A stretch of 64,000 bases of DNA. It comes from DASZUK01 sp963844575. GTDB lineage: Bacteria > Actinomycetota > Acidimicrobiia > Acidimicrobiales > RAAP-2. Positions 26,011 to 35,949 of this stretch are shown here, piece by piece. Position 1 is the first letter of the stretch; each line of letters starts with the position of its first letter. Location: NCBI GenBank assembly GCA_963844575.1, contig CAWJOU010000005.1, positions 1,054,001 through 1,118,000 on the forward strand. The letters are read 5' to 3'. Under the pieces are notes generated by a model. The model did no database searches and was not told the origin of the DNA. It saw nothing but the letters and a program-made list of their open reading frames with translations. Both the position numbers and the translations under genes were made by a program.

Positions 26011-29000
26011 GTGAGCCCCACCGAGGAGACCACCCCGGCCGCATCGTTCGAACGGCCCTCGATGTCCCATCGTTGGCGGCGCTGGCTGGCTGGGCCGACG
26101 GCCGTGGTGATGGCCCTGGCCGCTGCCCTGTTGGTGGTGCCGGCCGTCCAGGCCGGGGCGGCGACCAGGCTCACTCAGGTCACCCAGGGAACGACGGGGA
26201 CCATCCCGACCGCCGGTAACCCAGTCAAGGCGACAGCAGCGCAGATCGCCGTCACGGCCGCGGCCGTGGATCCGATCAATGGCGACGTCGCCGAGATCGC
26301 CGGCAATCAGGTGTTCCTCCTGGTCGAACGCGGCCGGCCAGCCGGCCAGCGACTTCGGTCTCGGCACGGGAACGCTCACTCAGGGCGACGTCTACCTCCT
26401 CGCCGGCCAGGGCCCGCCAGGGTGGACACCGAAGACCAGTGACGGCTGCACGGCCACAGCAACGAACAAGGTCAAGGCGACGACAGCCATCATCGGCAAG
26501 CCGCAGCAGGTCGCCTTCGACGCCTCCGGCAACCTGCTGATCGCCAGCAACGCCACAGGCGAGATGAACGTCATCGTCGACCCGGTGACGACCGGGAACT
26601 ACTACGGCTTCACGAACCTGGACGCCGGGTACACCTGCTTCGTCGCCGGGTTCACACCGTCGACAGCGCATCTGCCGGCGGCGCCGGCCATCAAGCTGCC
26701 CAGCGTGCTGACAGTCCTCTCCGTCGGCGCCTCCAGTGGCCTGGTGAAGGGCGGAGTCCAAGACGTGGCCCTCGCTACCGCGGGCCTCTCTACAGCGGCC
26801 GGCATCTATGTTCTCAACTTCGCCTCGTCCACTCAGTCCCTCTACGGCCAGACGCTGTCCGCCGGCAGCTTTACCAAGGTCGGGGGCGGCGGGACGGCGG
26901 CGGCCGTTGGGGGTGCCCAGACCCTCAACGCCATTGGCTCGGGGACGACAGCCTTCGCCCTACAGAACCCCCGGCTCTACGCGGACGCCAGCGGCAACCT
27001 GTGGATCGGTAACGACGGTCAGACCCAGGGTTCGTGGGTGCTGCCGGCGACGACCGGGACACTGGTCCTCGATGGGACCAAGACGTCGGTCACCGCGGGC
27101 AAGGCCTACAAGTTCTCCGGGAACGGGACCTCCGCCAAGACGACCCCCCCGACCAACGGGGCCAAGGCCGTGACAACCTCGATCAGCACGATCGTGGGGG
27201 TCACCGAGGACCTCGCCGGGAACACCGTCGTGCTGATGGGCGGCAGCGTCCAGACAGTGACAAAGATCAACGGGGCCTACGTCATCGCCAACTCGAGCGG
27301 TAAGTACTACACACAGACAATGACGGCCGGTGACTTCTACACCATCGCCGGAAGTGCCGCTCATACGCTTGGCGAGTTCAAGACCCCGGCGTCGATCACA
27401 GGTGACGGCAACGGCAACCTGTGGATCACCGACAGCAATGCCCACATCCTCTACGAACTGACCGGCGGCCCGACTGGGCCGGCCTTGCCGGCCACCACCA
27501 CGGTGATCACCTCGTCGACCAGCGGCACGTCGGTCTTCGGCCAGTCGGTGACCTTCACCGCCGCCGTGAGCACTGTCGGCTCGACAGCGCCGACCGGCAC
27601 AGTGACCTTCAAGGACGGCTCGACCACCCTCGGCACCGGGACGCTCATCACAGTGAGCGGCGTCAAGAAGGCCAGCTACACCACGAGCACCCTTAGCGTC
27701 GCCACCCACCCGATCACCGCCGTCTACCCCGGTGACGCCAACAACGCCCCGTCGACGTCGACGGCGGTCACACAGACGGTGAGCAAGGCGGCCACCACGA
27801 CCAGCCTGATCTCGTCGGGTTCACCGTCGAAGCAGGGTCACTCGGTCACCTTCACCGCCACCGTCGCCGTCACCGCCCCCGGGGCGGGCACCCCGACCGG
27901 CACAGTGACCTTCAAGGACGGCTCGACCACCCTCGGCACCGGGACGCTTTCCACAGTCAGCGGCCACGAGACGGCCACCTACGCCACCTCGACGCTGGCC
28001 GTCGGGCCGAACTCGATCACTGCCGTCTACGGCGGGACGGCCGACCTGGCCGGAAGCACGTCGTCGGCGGTCACACAGACCGTCCAGGCCTTGCCGGCCA
28101 CCACCACGGTGATCACCTCGTCGACCAGCGGCACGTCGGTCTTCGGCCAGTCGGTGACCTTCACCGCCGCCGTGAGCACTGTCGGCTCGACAGCGCCGAC
28201 CGGCACAGTGACCTTCAAGGACGGCTCGACCACCCTCGGCACCGGGACGCTCATCACAGTGAGCGGCGTCAAGAAGGCCAGCTACACCACGAGCACCCTT
28301 AGCGTCGCCACCCACCCGATCACCGCCGTCTACCCCGGTGACGCCAACAACGCCCCGTCGACGTCGACGGCGGTCACACAGACGGTGAGCAAGGCGGCCA
28401 CCACGACCAGCCTGATCTCGTCGGGTTCACCGTCGAAGCAGGGTCACTCGGTCACCTTCACCGCCACCGTCGCCGTCACCGCCCCCGGGGCGGGCACCCC
28501 GACCGGCACAGTGACCTTCAAGGACGGCTCGACCACCCTCGGCACCGGGACGCTTTCCACAGTCAGCGGCCACGAGACGGCCACCTACGCCACCTCGACG
28601 CTGGCCGTCGGGCCGAACTCGATCACTGCCGTCTACGGCGGGACGGCCGACCTGGCCGGAAGCACGTCGTCGGCGGTCACACAGACCGTCCAGGCCTTGC
28701 CGGCCACCACCACGGTGATCACCTCGTCGACCAGCGGCACGTCGGTCTTCGGCCAGTCGGTGACCTTCACCGCCGCCGTGAGCACTGTCGGCTCGACAGC
28801 GCCGACCGGCACAGTGACCTTCAAGGACGGCTCGACCACCCTCGGCACCGGGACGCTCATCACAGTGAGCGGCGTCAAGAAGGCCAGCTACACCACGAGC
28901 ACCCTTAGCGTCGCCACCCACCCGATCACCGCCGTCTACCCCGGTGACGCCAACAACGCCCCGTCGACGTCGACGGCGGTCACACAGACGGTGAGCAAGG

Positions 29001-31105
29001 CGGCCACCACCACGGTGGTCACCTCGTCGACCAGCGGCAGCTCGGTCTCCGGTCAGACAGTGACCTTCACCGCCACCGTCGCCGTCACCGCCCCCGGGGC
29101 AGGCACGCCAACCGGCACAGTGACCTTCGAGGACGGCTCGACCACCCTCGGCACCGGGACGCTTTCCACAGTCAGCGGCCACGAGACGGCCACCTACGCC
29201 ACCTCGGCACTCAGTGTCGCTAGCCACTCGATCACCGCCGTCTACGGCGGGACGAGCGACTTCGCCACTTCCACGTCGCCGGCTCTCACACAGACGGTGG
29301 CGAAGGCCGACACGACGACGGTGCTCGCCTCCTCGGCCAACCCGTCCAAGCACAGCCACTCGGTGACCTTCACCGCGACGGTGGCGGTTACCGCCCCCGG
29401 ATCGGGCACGCCGAGCGGCACAGTGACCTTCAAGGACGGGTCGACCACGCTCGGCACCGGGGCGCTCATGTTGGTGAGCGGTTACATGACGGCGACCTAC
29501 GCCACCTCGACACTGACGGTCGGCGGTCACCAGATCACCGCTGTCTACGGCGGGAGCGCGGACTTCGCCGCCAGCACGTCGTCGGCCCTCACTCAGACGG
29601 TCTCCACCGTGCCGGGGGCTCCGACCGGGGCCACGGCCACTGCCGGGTTGGCCGCGGCCACGGTGACCTGGACGGCGCCTTCGACAACCGGCGGTCTGCC
29701 GATCACCGGCTACACGGTGACCGGTTCGCCGGGGGCCAAAACCTGCGCCTGGACCAGCGGGCCGCTCAGCTGCACGGTGAACAACCTGACGCCTGGGACG
29801 CCTTACACCTTCACGGTCACGGCGACCAACGCCACAGGCACCTCGGCGTCGTCGACGGCGTCGGGCGCGGTGACGCCGACGGCGCCCAACCCGCCGGTGG
29901 TGACAGGAGCCACACGCCAGCAGGGAGCGTCATCGTCCACCACCACAGGGACGGCCGCGGCCAGCCTCTCGGGCTCGACGGCGAGTGCCCCGGCCATCTC
30001 GGCCAGCGGTAAGGGGATCGGCGCCCTGACGGTTGCCCAGTACAAGGCCAACCCGACCAGCGGGTCGGTATCGAGCGGCACCGGGGTCTACTACGACCTC
30101 GAGCTGGCCACGGGCAGCACCTTCAGCTCGGTCAGCCTCACCGTCTGCACACTGGGCGGGGGCAATGCCCTCGACTGGTGGAACGGCTCGGCCTGGCTGG
30201 CGTTCTCGAGCCAGTCCTTCAACTCGGCCACCGGTTGTGCCACGGCCACCGTGAGCGGCAGCACGTCGCCTACCTTGGCCCAGCTCACGGGGACGCCGAT
30301 CGCCGCGGTGGTCTCGACAACGACGCCACCGGTGACGGTGACGAACGCCTACTACGAGGTAGCCAGCGACGGGGGCATCTTCGCCTTCGGTGGTGCCCCC
30401 TTCTACGGCTCGATGGGCGGCAAGCCGCTCAACAAGCCGATCGTGGGCATCGCGACGACGCCGACAGGCGGTGGTTACTACGAGGTGGCCTCCGACGGCG
30501 GCATCTTCGCCTTCGGGAACGCCAAGTTCTACGGCTCGATGGGCGGCAAGCCGCTCAACCAGCCGGTGGTCGGCATCGCGGTCACCACGACAGGCGGCGG
30601 TTACTACGAGGTGGCCTCCGACGGTGGCATCTTCGCCTTCGGCAACGCCGCCTTTCACGGCTCGATGGGCGGCAAGCCGCTCAACAAGCCGATCGTCGGT
30701 ATTGCGGTCACCACGACAGGCGGCGGTTACTACGAGGTGGCCTCCGACGGTGGCATCTTCGCCTTCGGGACGGCCAAGTTCTACGGCTCGATGGGCGGCA
30801 AGCCGCTCAACCAGCCGGTGGTCGGGATCACGCCCACGGCGACAGGTACCGGCTACTACGAGGTGGCCAGCGACGGCGGCCTCTTCGCCTTCGGCACAGC
30901 TCCCTTCTACGGCTCGATGGGCGGCAAGCCGCTCAACCAGCCGATCGTCGGGATCACCACGACGCTCACCGGTGCCGGCTACTACGAGGTGGCCTCCGAC
31001 GGCGGCATCTTCGCCTTCGGTGACGCCACCTTCCAGGGTTCGATGGGCGGCAAGCCCCTCAATGCCCCGGTCGTCGGCATCGCCACTGACACAGCCGTGT
31101 CGTGA
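26011..31105 (+). CDS. Giant secreted adhesin: NHL-like domain, tandem Ig domains, FN3 and propeller; one frameshift
   Basis: About 1,697 residues if one base is ignored. GGAGG five bases before GTG 26011 favours this start; ATG 25966 and 25984 are in-frame alternatives. After the signal peptide the first frame reads to FLLV at 26325 and stops at 26442. The main frame resumes at NAAGQPASDFGLGTG and runs to 31105. Removing G26326 restores the same alignment as the WxL-like paralogue. Order: propeller/NHL region (to about 490), seven Ig-like domains of about 101 residues (TGTVTFKDGSTTLGTG repeated), one fibronectin type III domain (PGAPTGATATAG), a 140-residue unknown beta domain, then six propeller units (YYEVASDGGIFAFG). 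Likely a wall-spanning adhesin. No membrane anchor or sorting signal is present. Confidence 0.8.
27484..29010 (+). repeat. 606-bp tandem repeats encoding paired Ig domains
   Basis: Units 27484-28089 and 28090-28695 appear identical at the DNA level, and a third unit begins at 28696 and diverges at 29011. Each full unit encodes two different Ig-like domains of about 101 residues. Synonymous sites are also identical, so the copies arose or were homogenised recently. Confidence 0.92.
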
Positions 31106-31106
31106 G

Positions 31107-31742
31107 ATGACGGGTAGGCGTGCCGGCCACCGCTTGTTGGCGGCCGCAGCAATGACTGCTGCCCTGGCTGTCCCGGTGCCTTTGGCACTGGGACAGCCAG
31201 GGACGGCGGGAGCAGTGGTCTCCGGCCCGATGCGGTCGGTGTCGTGCCAGGCGGTCAGCGGTCAAGCGGCGATCGCCGCGCCGCTGTGGGCCCAGCAGGC
31301 AGGAGCCGGGGCTCAGACAAGCGGCTGGTGGTGCCAGCTTCCCCACGCCACCAAGATGCCGGCGAACTTCGTGGCCGTCAGCCGGACGGTCGACCCTTTG
31401 CCGAACACATATGCCGACTTCACAACCGAGTACACCTTGAAGGGGTCCACCGGCTCGACGGGGGCCGGGCCGAGTATCACGGTCGCGCCCGACGTGGACA
31501 GCGCGGTCACTTCTCCGACGCATCTTCAGTACCCGCAGCTACGGCAGGGGACGGCAGTAACCCTGACGCACGGGGTACAGGCCACCATGATCTCGAAGAA
31601 GCATCTGGTCAGCGTCCGCTGGCGGTACCCGACGTCAGGCGTGCCGAAGTACCTGCGGGGGGTGGCAACGGTCACGGTCATCGGATCGGGAGTACCGGCG
31701 TCGACGGTGCTGGCCGTGGCCCGGGCGGTGAAACCGGACTGA
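31107..31742 (+). CDS. Small exported protein of unknown function
   Basis: 211 residues. Typical signal peptide (basic MTGRRAGHR, hydrophobic core, cleavage near AGAVVSG), then a mature domain with two Cys (VSCQAV and GWWCQLP) that may form a disulfide, and a C-terminal beta-rich part (LVSVRWRYP, ATVTVIGSG). I do not recognise a family. It starts one base after the adhesin stop and overlaps the next gene (TGATG), so it is co-translated with them. The context suggests an accessory surface protein. Confidence 0.65.
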   Translation: MTGRRAGHRLLAAAAMTAALAVPVPLALGQPGTAGAVVSGPMRSVSCQAVSGQAAIAAPLWAQQAGAGAQTSGWWCQLPHATKMPANFVAVSRTVDPLPNTYADFTTEYTLKGSTGSTGAGPSITVAPDVDSAVTSPTHLQYPQLRQGTAVTLTHGVQATMISKKHLVSVRWRYPTSGVPKYLRGVATVTVIGSGVPASTVLAVARAVKPD

Positions 31743-32278
31743 TGGTGCGGCCGACGTTCGTCTCGTGCTGGCGCGGCGCCGTGGTGGTCGGCATCGGCAT
31801 CGGCATCGGCATCGGCATCGGCATCGGCATCGCCGTCGCCCTGGGCGCCTCTGTGCCCGCCGATGCGGTGGTGAGCTCGGCGACCACTACCTCGTCCGCG
31901 CTGACGCTGGCCCAGTGGAAGACGCAGTACGAGCCGGCCGTTGGGCAGATCGCGGACGACGTCGATGTCGTCGTCAAGACAGGCGTGAAAGATGCCAAGC
32001 ATCCGACGAAGAAGGAGGCCAAGTCCATGGTCTCCGCCTGCCAGACCTGGCACGCCGACGCGGTGAAGCTTCCTGGCGAGGTGCCGCCAATCCCCGCCGC
32101 GACGGCCGAGAAGATGTGGCAGCAGCTGGTTGCCGCGTCGCTGTCGGGATCGGTGGACTGTACGGCGGCTCTCCAACACGGCGTGACGTCGGTGACCAAA
32201 GACTTCAGGAAGCAGCTCGTGCGAGTACGCAGCGCCGAGCAGGGACTGGTCACCGAGCTGGGGACATCGACGCAATGA
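31742..32278 (+). CDS. Small exported helical protein with Gly-Ile repeat signal segment
   Basis: 178 residues; the ATG overlaps the previous stop. The hydrophobic core of its signal segment is seven Gly-Ile pairs encoded by a perfect hexanucleotide repeat. The mature part is helical and charged (ALTLAQWKTQYEPAVGQIADD; KEAKSMVSACQTW), with two Cys. I recognise no family. It is the last gene of the surface cluster. Confidence 0.6.
   Translation: MVRPTFVSCWRGAVVVGIGIGIGIGIGIGIAVALGASVPADAVVSSATTTSSALTLAQWKTQYEPAVGQIADDVDVVVKTGVKDAKHPTKKEAKSMVSACQTWHADAVKLPGEVPPIPAATAEKMWQQLVAASLSGSVDCTAALQHGVTSVTKDFRKQLVRVRSAEQGLVTELGTSTQ
31790..31831 (+). repeat. Hexanucleotide repeat (GGCATC)7
   Basis: Seven perfect GGCATC units encode (Gly-Ile)7 in the signal segment. 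Changes in copy number stay in frame and alter only the length of the hydrophobic segment. Confidence 0.95.
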
Positions 32279-32313
32279 GGACGAACTGAGCCGATGAGCC
32301 GCTGAGGAACGAC

Positions 32314-32390
32314 TGAGGTTCAAGCGGGTGGCGGCCTTCCCGACCTATGCGGATAGAAATACGGTGGGGTCGCCACCCGCTTGAACCTCA
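32314..32390. other. 20-bp perfect inverted repeat with 37-nt loop
   Basis: TGAGGTTCAAGCGGGTGGCG (32314-32333) is exactly complementary to 32371-32390. As RNA, a few wobble pairs extend the stem. It stands 36 nt after the last surface gene and 86 nt before argS. No T tract follows. It could be an RNA 3'-end structure, a small non-autonomous palindromic element or a small RNA. Confidence 0.75.
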
Positions 32391-32475
32391 AATGCTACCG
32401 GTGGTCGCCTGATCGAGGGCGTCAAAGACCGATGGGCCCGGGTCGAACGGGCCGTCCGAAGTGCGATGATGGGCC

Positions 32476-34200
32476 ATGCCTGACGCCAAGTCCGTTCTTG
32501 CCGGTCGCCTGCAGGCCGCCTTCGACACGGTCGAGCCGGGGGCTGACCCTGTCCTGCGGGCATCCGACCGGGCGGACTACCAGGCGAACGGCGCGCTCGC
32601 CCTGGCCAAGCGATTGGGACGGAGCCCCCGGGAGGTGGCCGACGCCGTCGTGGCTGCGGCCGATTTGGCTGACGTCTGCGAGGCGGTCGAGGTCAGCGGT
32701 CCGGGCTTCGTGAACCTGACGTTCTCGACCGCGTTCGTCGCCGAGCAGGTAGCCCGAGTGGCCAGGGACGACCGCCTCGGAATCGAACCGGTGGAGGTCC
32801 CCGAGACGGTGGTCGTCGACTACTCGGCGCCGAACGTGGCCAAGGAGATGCACGTCGGCAACCTCCGGTCGACGATCATCGGCGACGCGCTCTGCCGGCT
32901 GCTGGCTGTCGTCGGCGACGACGTCCACCGCGAGAACCACATCGGGGACTGGGGGACGCCGTTCGGGATGCTCATCGAGCACCTGGTCGACCTCGGCGAG
33001 GAAGAGGCGGCTCACGAGCTGTCGGTCGGCGATCTCGGCCGGTTCTACCAGGAGGCGAGGAAGTCGTTCGATGCCGACGACGGGTTCCGGGAGCGGAGCC
33101 GCCGCCGGGTCGTCCTCCTCCAGTCCGGCGATCCGGAGACCGTTCGCCTGTGGCACCTTCTGGTAGCGGAGAGCGTCCGCTACTTCGACGACGTCTACGC
33201 CAAGCTCGGCGTGCTGCTGCACGACGACGACATCGTCGGGGAGAGCTTCTACAACCCGATGCTGCCGGCCGTCGTCGACGATCTCGACCGCCTCGGCCTG
33301 CTGGTCGAGGACGATGGCGCCCTTTGCGTGTTCCCACCCGGCTTCACCAACCGGGATGGCGACCCGCTCCCGTTGATCGTCCGCAAGTCCGACGGCGGCT
33401 TCGGTTACGCCGCCACGGACCTGGCCGCCATCCGGGATCGGGTCGACCGACTCGGTGCGACGCGGATCCTCTACGTCGTCGGCGCCCCCCAAGCCCAGCA
33501 CCTCCAGATGTGCGTTGCCGTCGCTCGCCTGGCCGGCTGGCTGCCGGAGGGGGCGAGGGCCGAGCACGTCGCGTTCGGCAGCGTCCTCGGGGCCGACCGC
33601 AAGATGTTCAAGACCCGATCCGGCGACTCGGTCAAGTTGGTCGACCTGCTGGACGAGGCCGTCGGCCGGGCCACCGTCGCACTGGCCGATCGGAACGTCG
33701 ACATGGACGCCGACGACCGGGTCCGGGTGGCGAAGGCGCTCGGAATCGGCGCGGTCAAGTACGCCGACCTGGCCAACGACCGGACGCGGGACTACGTCTT
33801 CGACTGGGACCGGATGCTGGCCTTCGAGGGCAACACCGGGCCGTACCTCCAGTACGCCCACGCCCGCATCCGGTCGATCTTCCGGCGGGCGGAGATCGCG
33901 CCGCCGGACCCGACGGTCGCGCCGACGCTGACCGAGCCGGAGGAACGGGCACTGGCCGTCGCGCTCCTCGGTTTCGGCGAGGCGATCGCCGATGCGGTCG
34001 ATGCCGACGCACCGTCGAAGGTCTGCGGGTACCTCTTCGACCTGGCGTCGACGTTCACGACCTTCTACGAGCGCTGTCCGGTGCTGAAGGCCGACGACGA
34101 CGAGGTGCGGCGCAGCCGGCTGCTGCTCGCCGACGTCACCGCCCGGGTGCTCCGCCTAGGCCTTGGCCTCCTCGGCATCGAGGCCCCGGACCGGATGTAG
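32476..34200 (+). CDS. argS: Arginyl-tRNA synthetase
   Basis: 574-residue class I synthetase charging tRNA-Arg. The N-terminal Add1 domain is followed by the ATP signature SAPNVAKEMHVGNLRST (HVGN as the HIGH variant), the KMSKS-like loop GADRKMFKTRSG, and the DALR anticodon-binding domain with NTGPYLQYAHARI and the usual ending LLGIEAPDRM. Length is normal. GATGAT ends five bases before the ATG and no ribosome binding site is evident. Confidence 0.96.
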   Translation: MPDAKSVLAGRLQAAFDTVEPGADPVLRASDRADYQANGALALAKRLGRSPREVADAVVAAADLADVCEAVEVSGPGFVNLTFSTAFVAEQVARVARDDRLGIEPVEVPETVVVDYSAPNVAKEMHVGNLRSTIIGDALCRLLAVVGDDVHRENHIGDWGTPFGMLIEHLVDLGEEEAAHELSVGDLGRFYQEARKSFDADDGFRERSRRRVVLLQSGDPETVRLWHLLVAESVRYFDDVYAKLGVLLHDDDIVGESFYNPMLPAVVDDLDRLGLLVEDDGALCVFPPGFTNRDGDPLPLIVRKSDGGFGYAATDLAAIRDRVDRLGATRILYVVGAPQAQHLQMCVAVARLAGWLPEGARAEHVAFGSVLGADRKMFKTRSGDSVKLVDLLDEAVGRATVALADRNVDMDADDRVRVAKALGIGAVKYADLANDRTRDYVFDWDRMLAFEGNTGPYLQYAHARIRSIFRRAEIAPPDPTVAPTLTEPEERALAVALLGFGEAIADAVDADAPSKVCGYLFDLASTFTTFYERCPVLKADDDEVRRSRLLLADVTARVLRLGLGLLGIEAPDRM

Positions 34201-34438
34201 GCCTGCAACTCGGCAGCCGCGCCCTCTGGATGGACGATCCACTGGGCAAACGGTCCACTCGGTGAACACGCCGTGAACGGCAGTTGACGCGAGCCGGTGA
34301 CGAGCTGCCGGCGTCGCCAAAAATCGGTCCGGGCGCGCGCCGGATGAACCACCCCGTGGCTATCGTCCTCATGGGATCCTTCGTCGACGTCGTGGGGTCC
34401 GGCGCGGGTACCCCACCGAGCGAGGCGAGCCGAACACG

Positions 34439-35647
34439 ATGCAGTCGCTGGCAGCACACAGCCCCCCCAAGAGACGCCGCCCGTGGATCCTGGCCGTCGC
34501 AGTGCTCGTCGTTGTGGCGGCCGGCGCCGGGATTGCCTTCGCAGTCACGGGCGGGGGTGGTGGGGGAGGAGCCGGAGGCGGTGGCGCCGCCACGGGGGGC
34601 TCGAGCACTACTACGGGAGCCAATGGAGTCAAGACGGCGAGCGACCCGAGCAAGCCGCTGACGATCGTGTCGACCACGCCACCGAAGGGCACAAAGAACG
34701 TGACGTCGAATTCGACGATCACCGTCCGGTTCTCCGCCCCGCTCGGGACCTTCCGGCAGACGCCGACGCTGTCGCCGACCGTGAGCGGGACCTGGTCCCG
34801 GACGAACGCCACCACGCTGACCTTCGAGCCGACGGCCCCGTTCATGCCGTCGGCCACAGAGACGTTGACCATCCCCGGCGGGCCCCACGGCATCGTCGGC
34901 TCTGGCGGCCAGCACCTGGCGACCACCACCCCGCCGGTGACGTTCACCATCGCCCAGGGCAGCACGGCGAGGCTCCAGCAGCTCCTCGGCCAGCTCGGGT
35001 TCTTGCCGCTCAGCTACGTCGAGCCGACTCCCGCGCCGGCACCGCAGGACATGGCCCTCCCACAACCGGGGACACTGGCCTGGCGGTGGGCTGGAATGCC
35101 GACGCAGCTCACCTCCCTGTGGACCCAGGGCGAGCCGAACGAGATCACAAAGGCGGCGATCGAGTCGTTCGAGAACCAGAACGGGCTCACCGTCGACGGG
35201 CTGGCCGGACCGAAGGTCTGGGCGGCCGTGCTGGCCGACGTAGCGTCAGGCAAAGGCGACACCACACCGTGGGACTACGTGCTCGTCACCAAGACACTGC
35301 CCCAGCACCTGACACTGTGGGTGAACGGTGCGGTCAAGTACGGCAACATCGCCGTCAACACCGGGGCGCCGGGGGCCGACACGGTCGACGGGACGTACGC
35401 CGTCTTCGAGCACGTCAAGGCCTCCGACATGAAGGGAACGAACGTCACAGGCAGCACGTACAACGACCCGACAGTGCCGTGGGCGAGCTACTTCAACGGC
35501 GGCGATGCCCTGCACGGGTTCCCCCGGGCGCACTACGGCTACCCGCAGAGCAACGGCTGTGTCGAGATGCCGATCACAACAGCCGGCAACGTGTGGCCGT
35601 ACACGCCGATCGGCACGCTCGTGACGGTGGTCGGCCCCGCCTCGTAA
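34439..35647 (+). CDS. L,D-transpeptidase (YkuD) with Ig-like and peptidoglycan-binding domains
   Basis: 402 residues, exported or membrane-anchored by one N-terminal helix (about 15-37) followed by a Gly/Ser/Thr-rich spacer. An Ig-like domain (about 75-175) precedes a PG-binding-1 helix pair (about 230-265, AAIESFENQNGLTVDGLAGPKVW) and the YkuD catalytic domain. The catalytic motif is HGFPRAHYGYPQSNGCVEM: His, then Ser-Asn-Gly-Cys, with Glu-Met in place of the more common Arg-Met/Leu. It forms 3-3 peptidoglycan cross-links or attaches proteins to the wall. The 238 bp before it show no gene. Confidence 0.88.
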   Translation: MQSLAAHSPPKRRRPWILAVAVLVVVAAGAGIAFAVTGGGGGGGAGGGGAATGGSSTTTGANGVKTASDPSKPLTIVSTTPPKGTKNVTSNSTITVRFSAPLGTFRQTPTLSPTVSGTWSRTNATTLTFEPTAPFMPSATETLTIPGGPHGIVGSGGQHLATTTPPVTFTIAQGSTARLQQLLGQLGFLPLSYVEPTPAPAPQDMALPQPGTLAWRWAGMPTQLTSLWTQGEPNEITKAAIESFENQNGLTVDGLAGPKVWAAVLADVASGKGDTTPWDYVLVTKTLPQHLTLWVNGAVKYGNIAVNTGAPGADTVDGTYAVFEHVKASDMKGTNVTGSTYNDPTVPWASYFNGGDALHGFPRAHYGYPQSNGCVEMPITTAGNVWPYTPIGTLVTVVGPAS

Positions 35648-35949
35648 GGCCACGAAATTTTTGCGTACCCAGCTTTTACACAATACGAACACAAACTCCC
35701 TGGTAGACGGCCCGACCCTGCAGCTGGCGACCACCCACAGCAAGGTTCGCCGGGACGGGTACTTCAAGCCACTTCCGTAGCGTCCATCGAGCTGATCCCC
35801 AGAGTCGCGGACGCTCTTGACGACCTTCGCGCACCCCATCGGAGGCGCTGCCCAGGTCTGGAGGCAAATCACCCGAACTGGGTGACGCTGGGCACGCCGG
35901 AACGACGCACTGTTAGGTGGAGGGCGTGGCGAGAGGGAGAACAGCTGTC
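35648..35949. other. Gene-free stretch between transpeptidase and phosphoesterase
   Basis: About 300 bp, lower in GC near 35655-35700. A short forward reading of about 25 codons ending at 35780 looks protein-like but has no start and no recognisable family, so it may be a gene remnant. GGGAG at about 35935 is the ribosome binding site of the next gene. Confidence 0.4.

Noticed and set aside
27484..29010. Mobile element suggested by the long identical repeats
   Set aside because: The repeats are in frame, code for Ig domains and lack terminal inverted repeats or a transposase.
26960..29530. Several long reverse-strand open frames opposite the adhesin repeats
   Set aside because: They mirror the 606-bp repeats, have Arg/Gly-rich nonsense composition and no ribosome binding sites; they are shadows of the forward gene in GC-rich DNA.
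35648..35949. A small gene or transposase remnant
   Set aside because: A 25-codon protein-like stretch exists, but it has no start codon, ribosome binding site or recognisable family.
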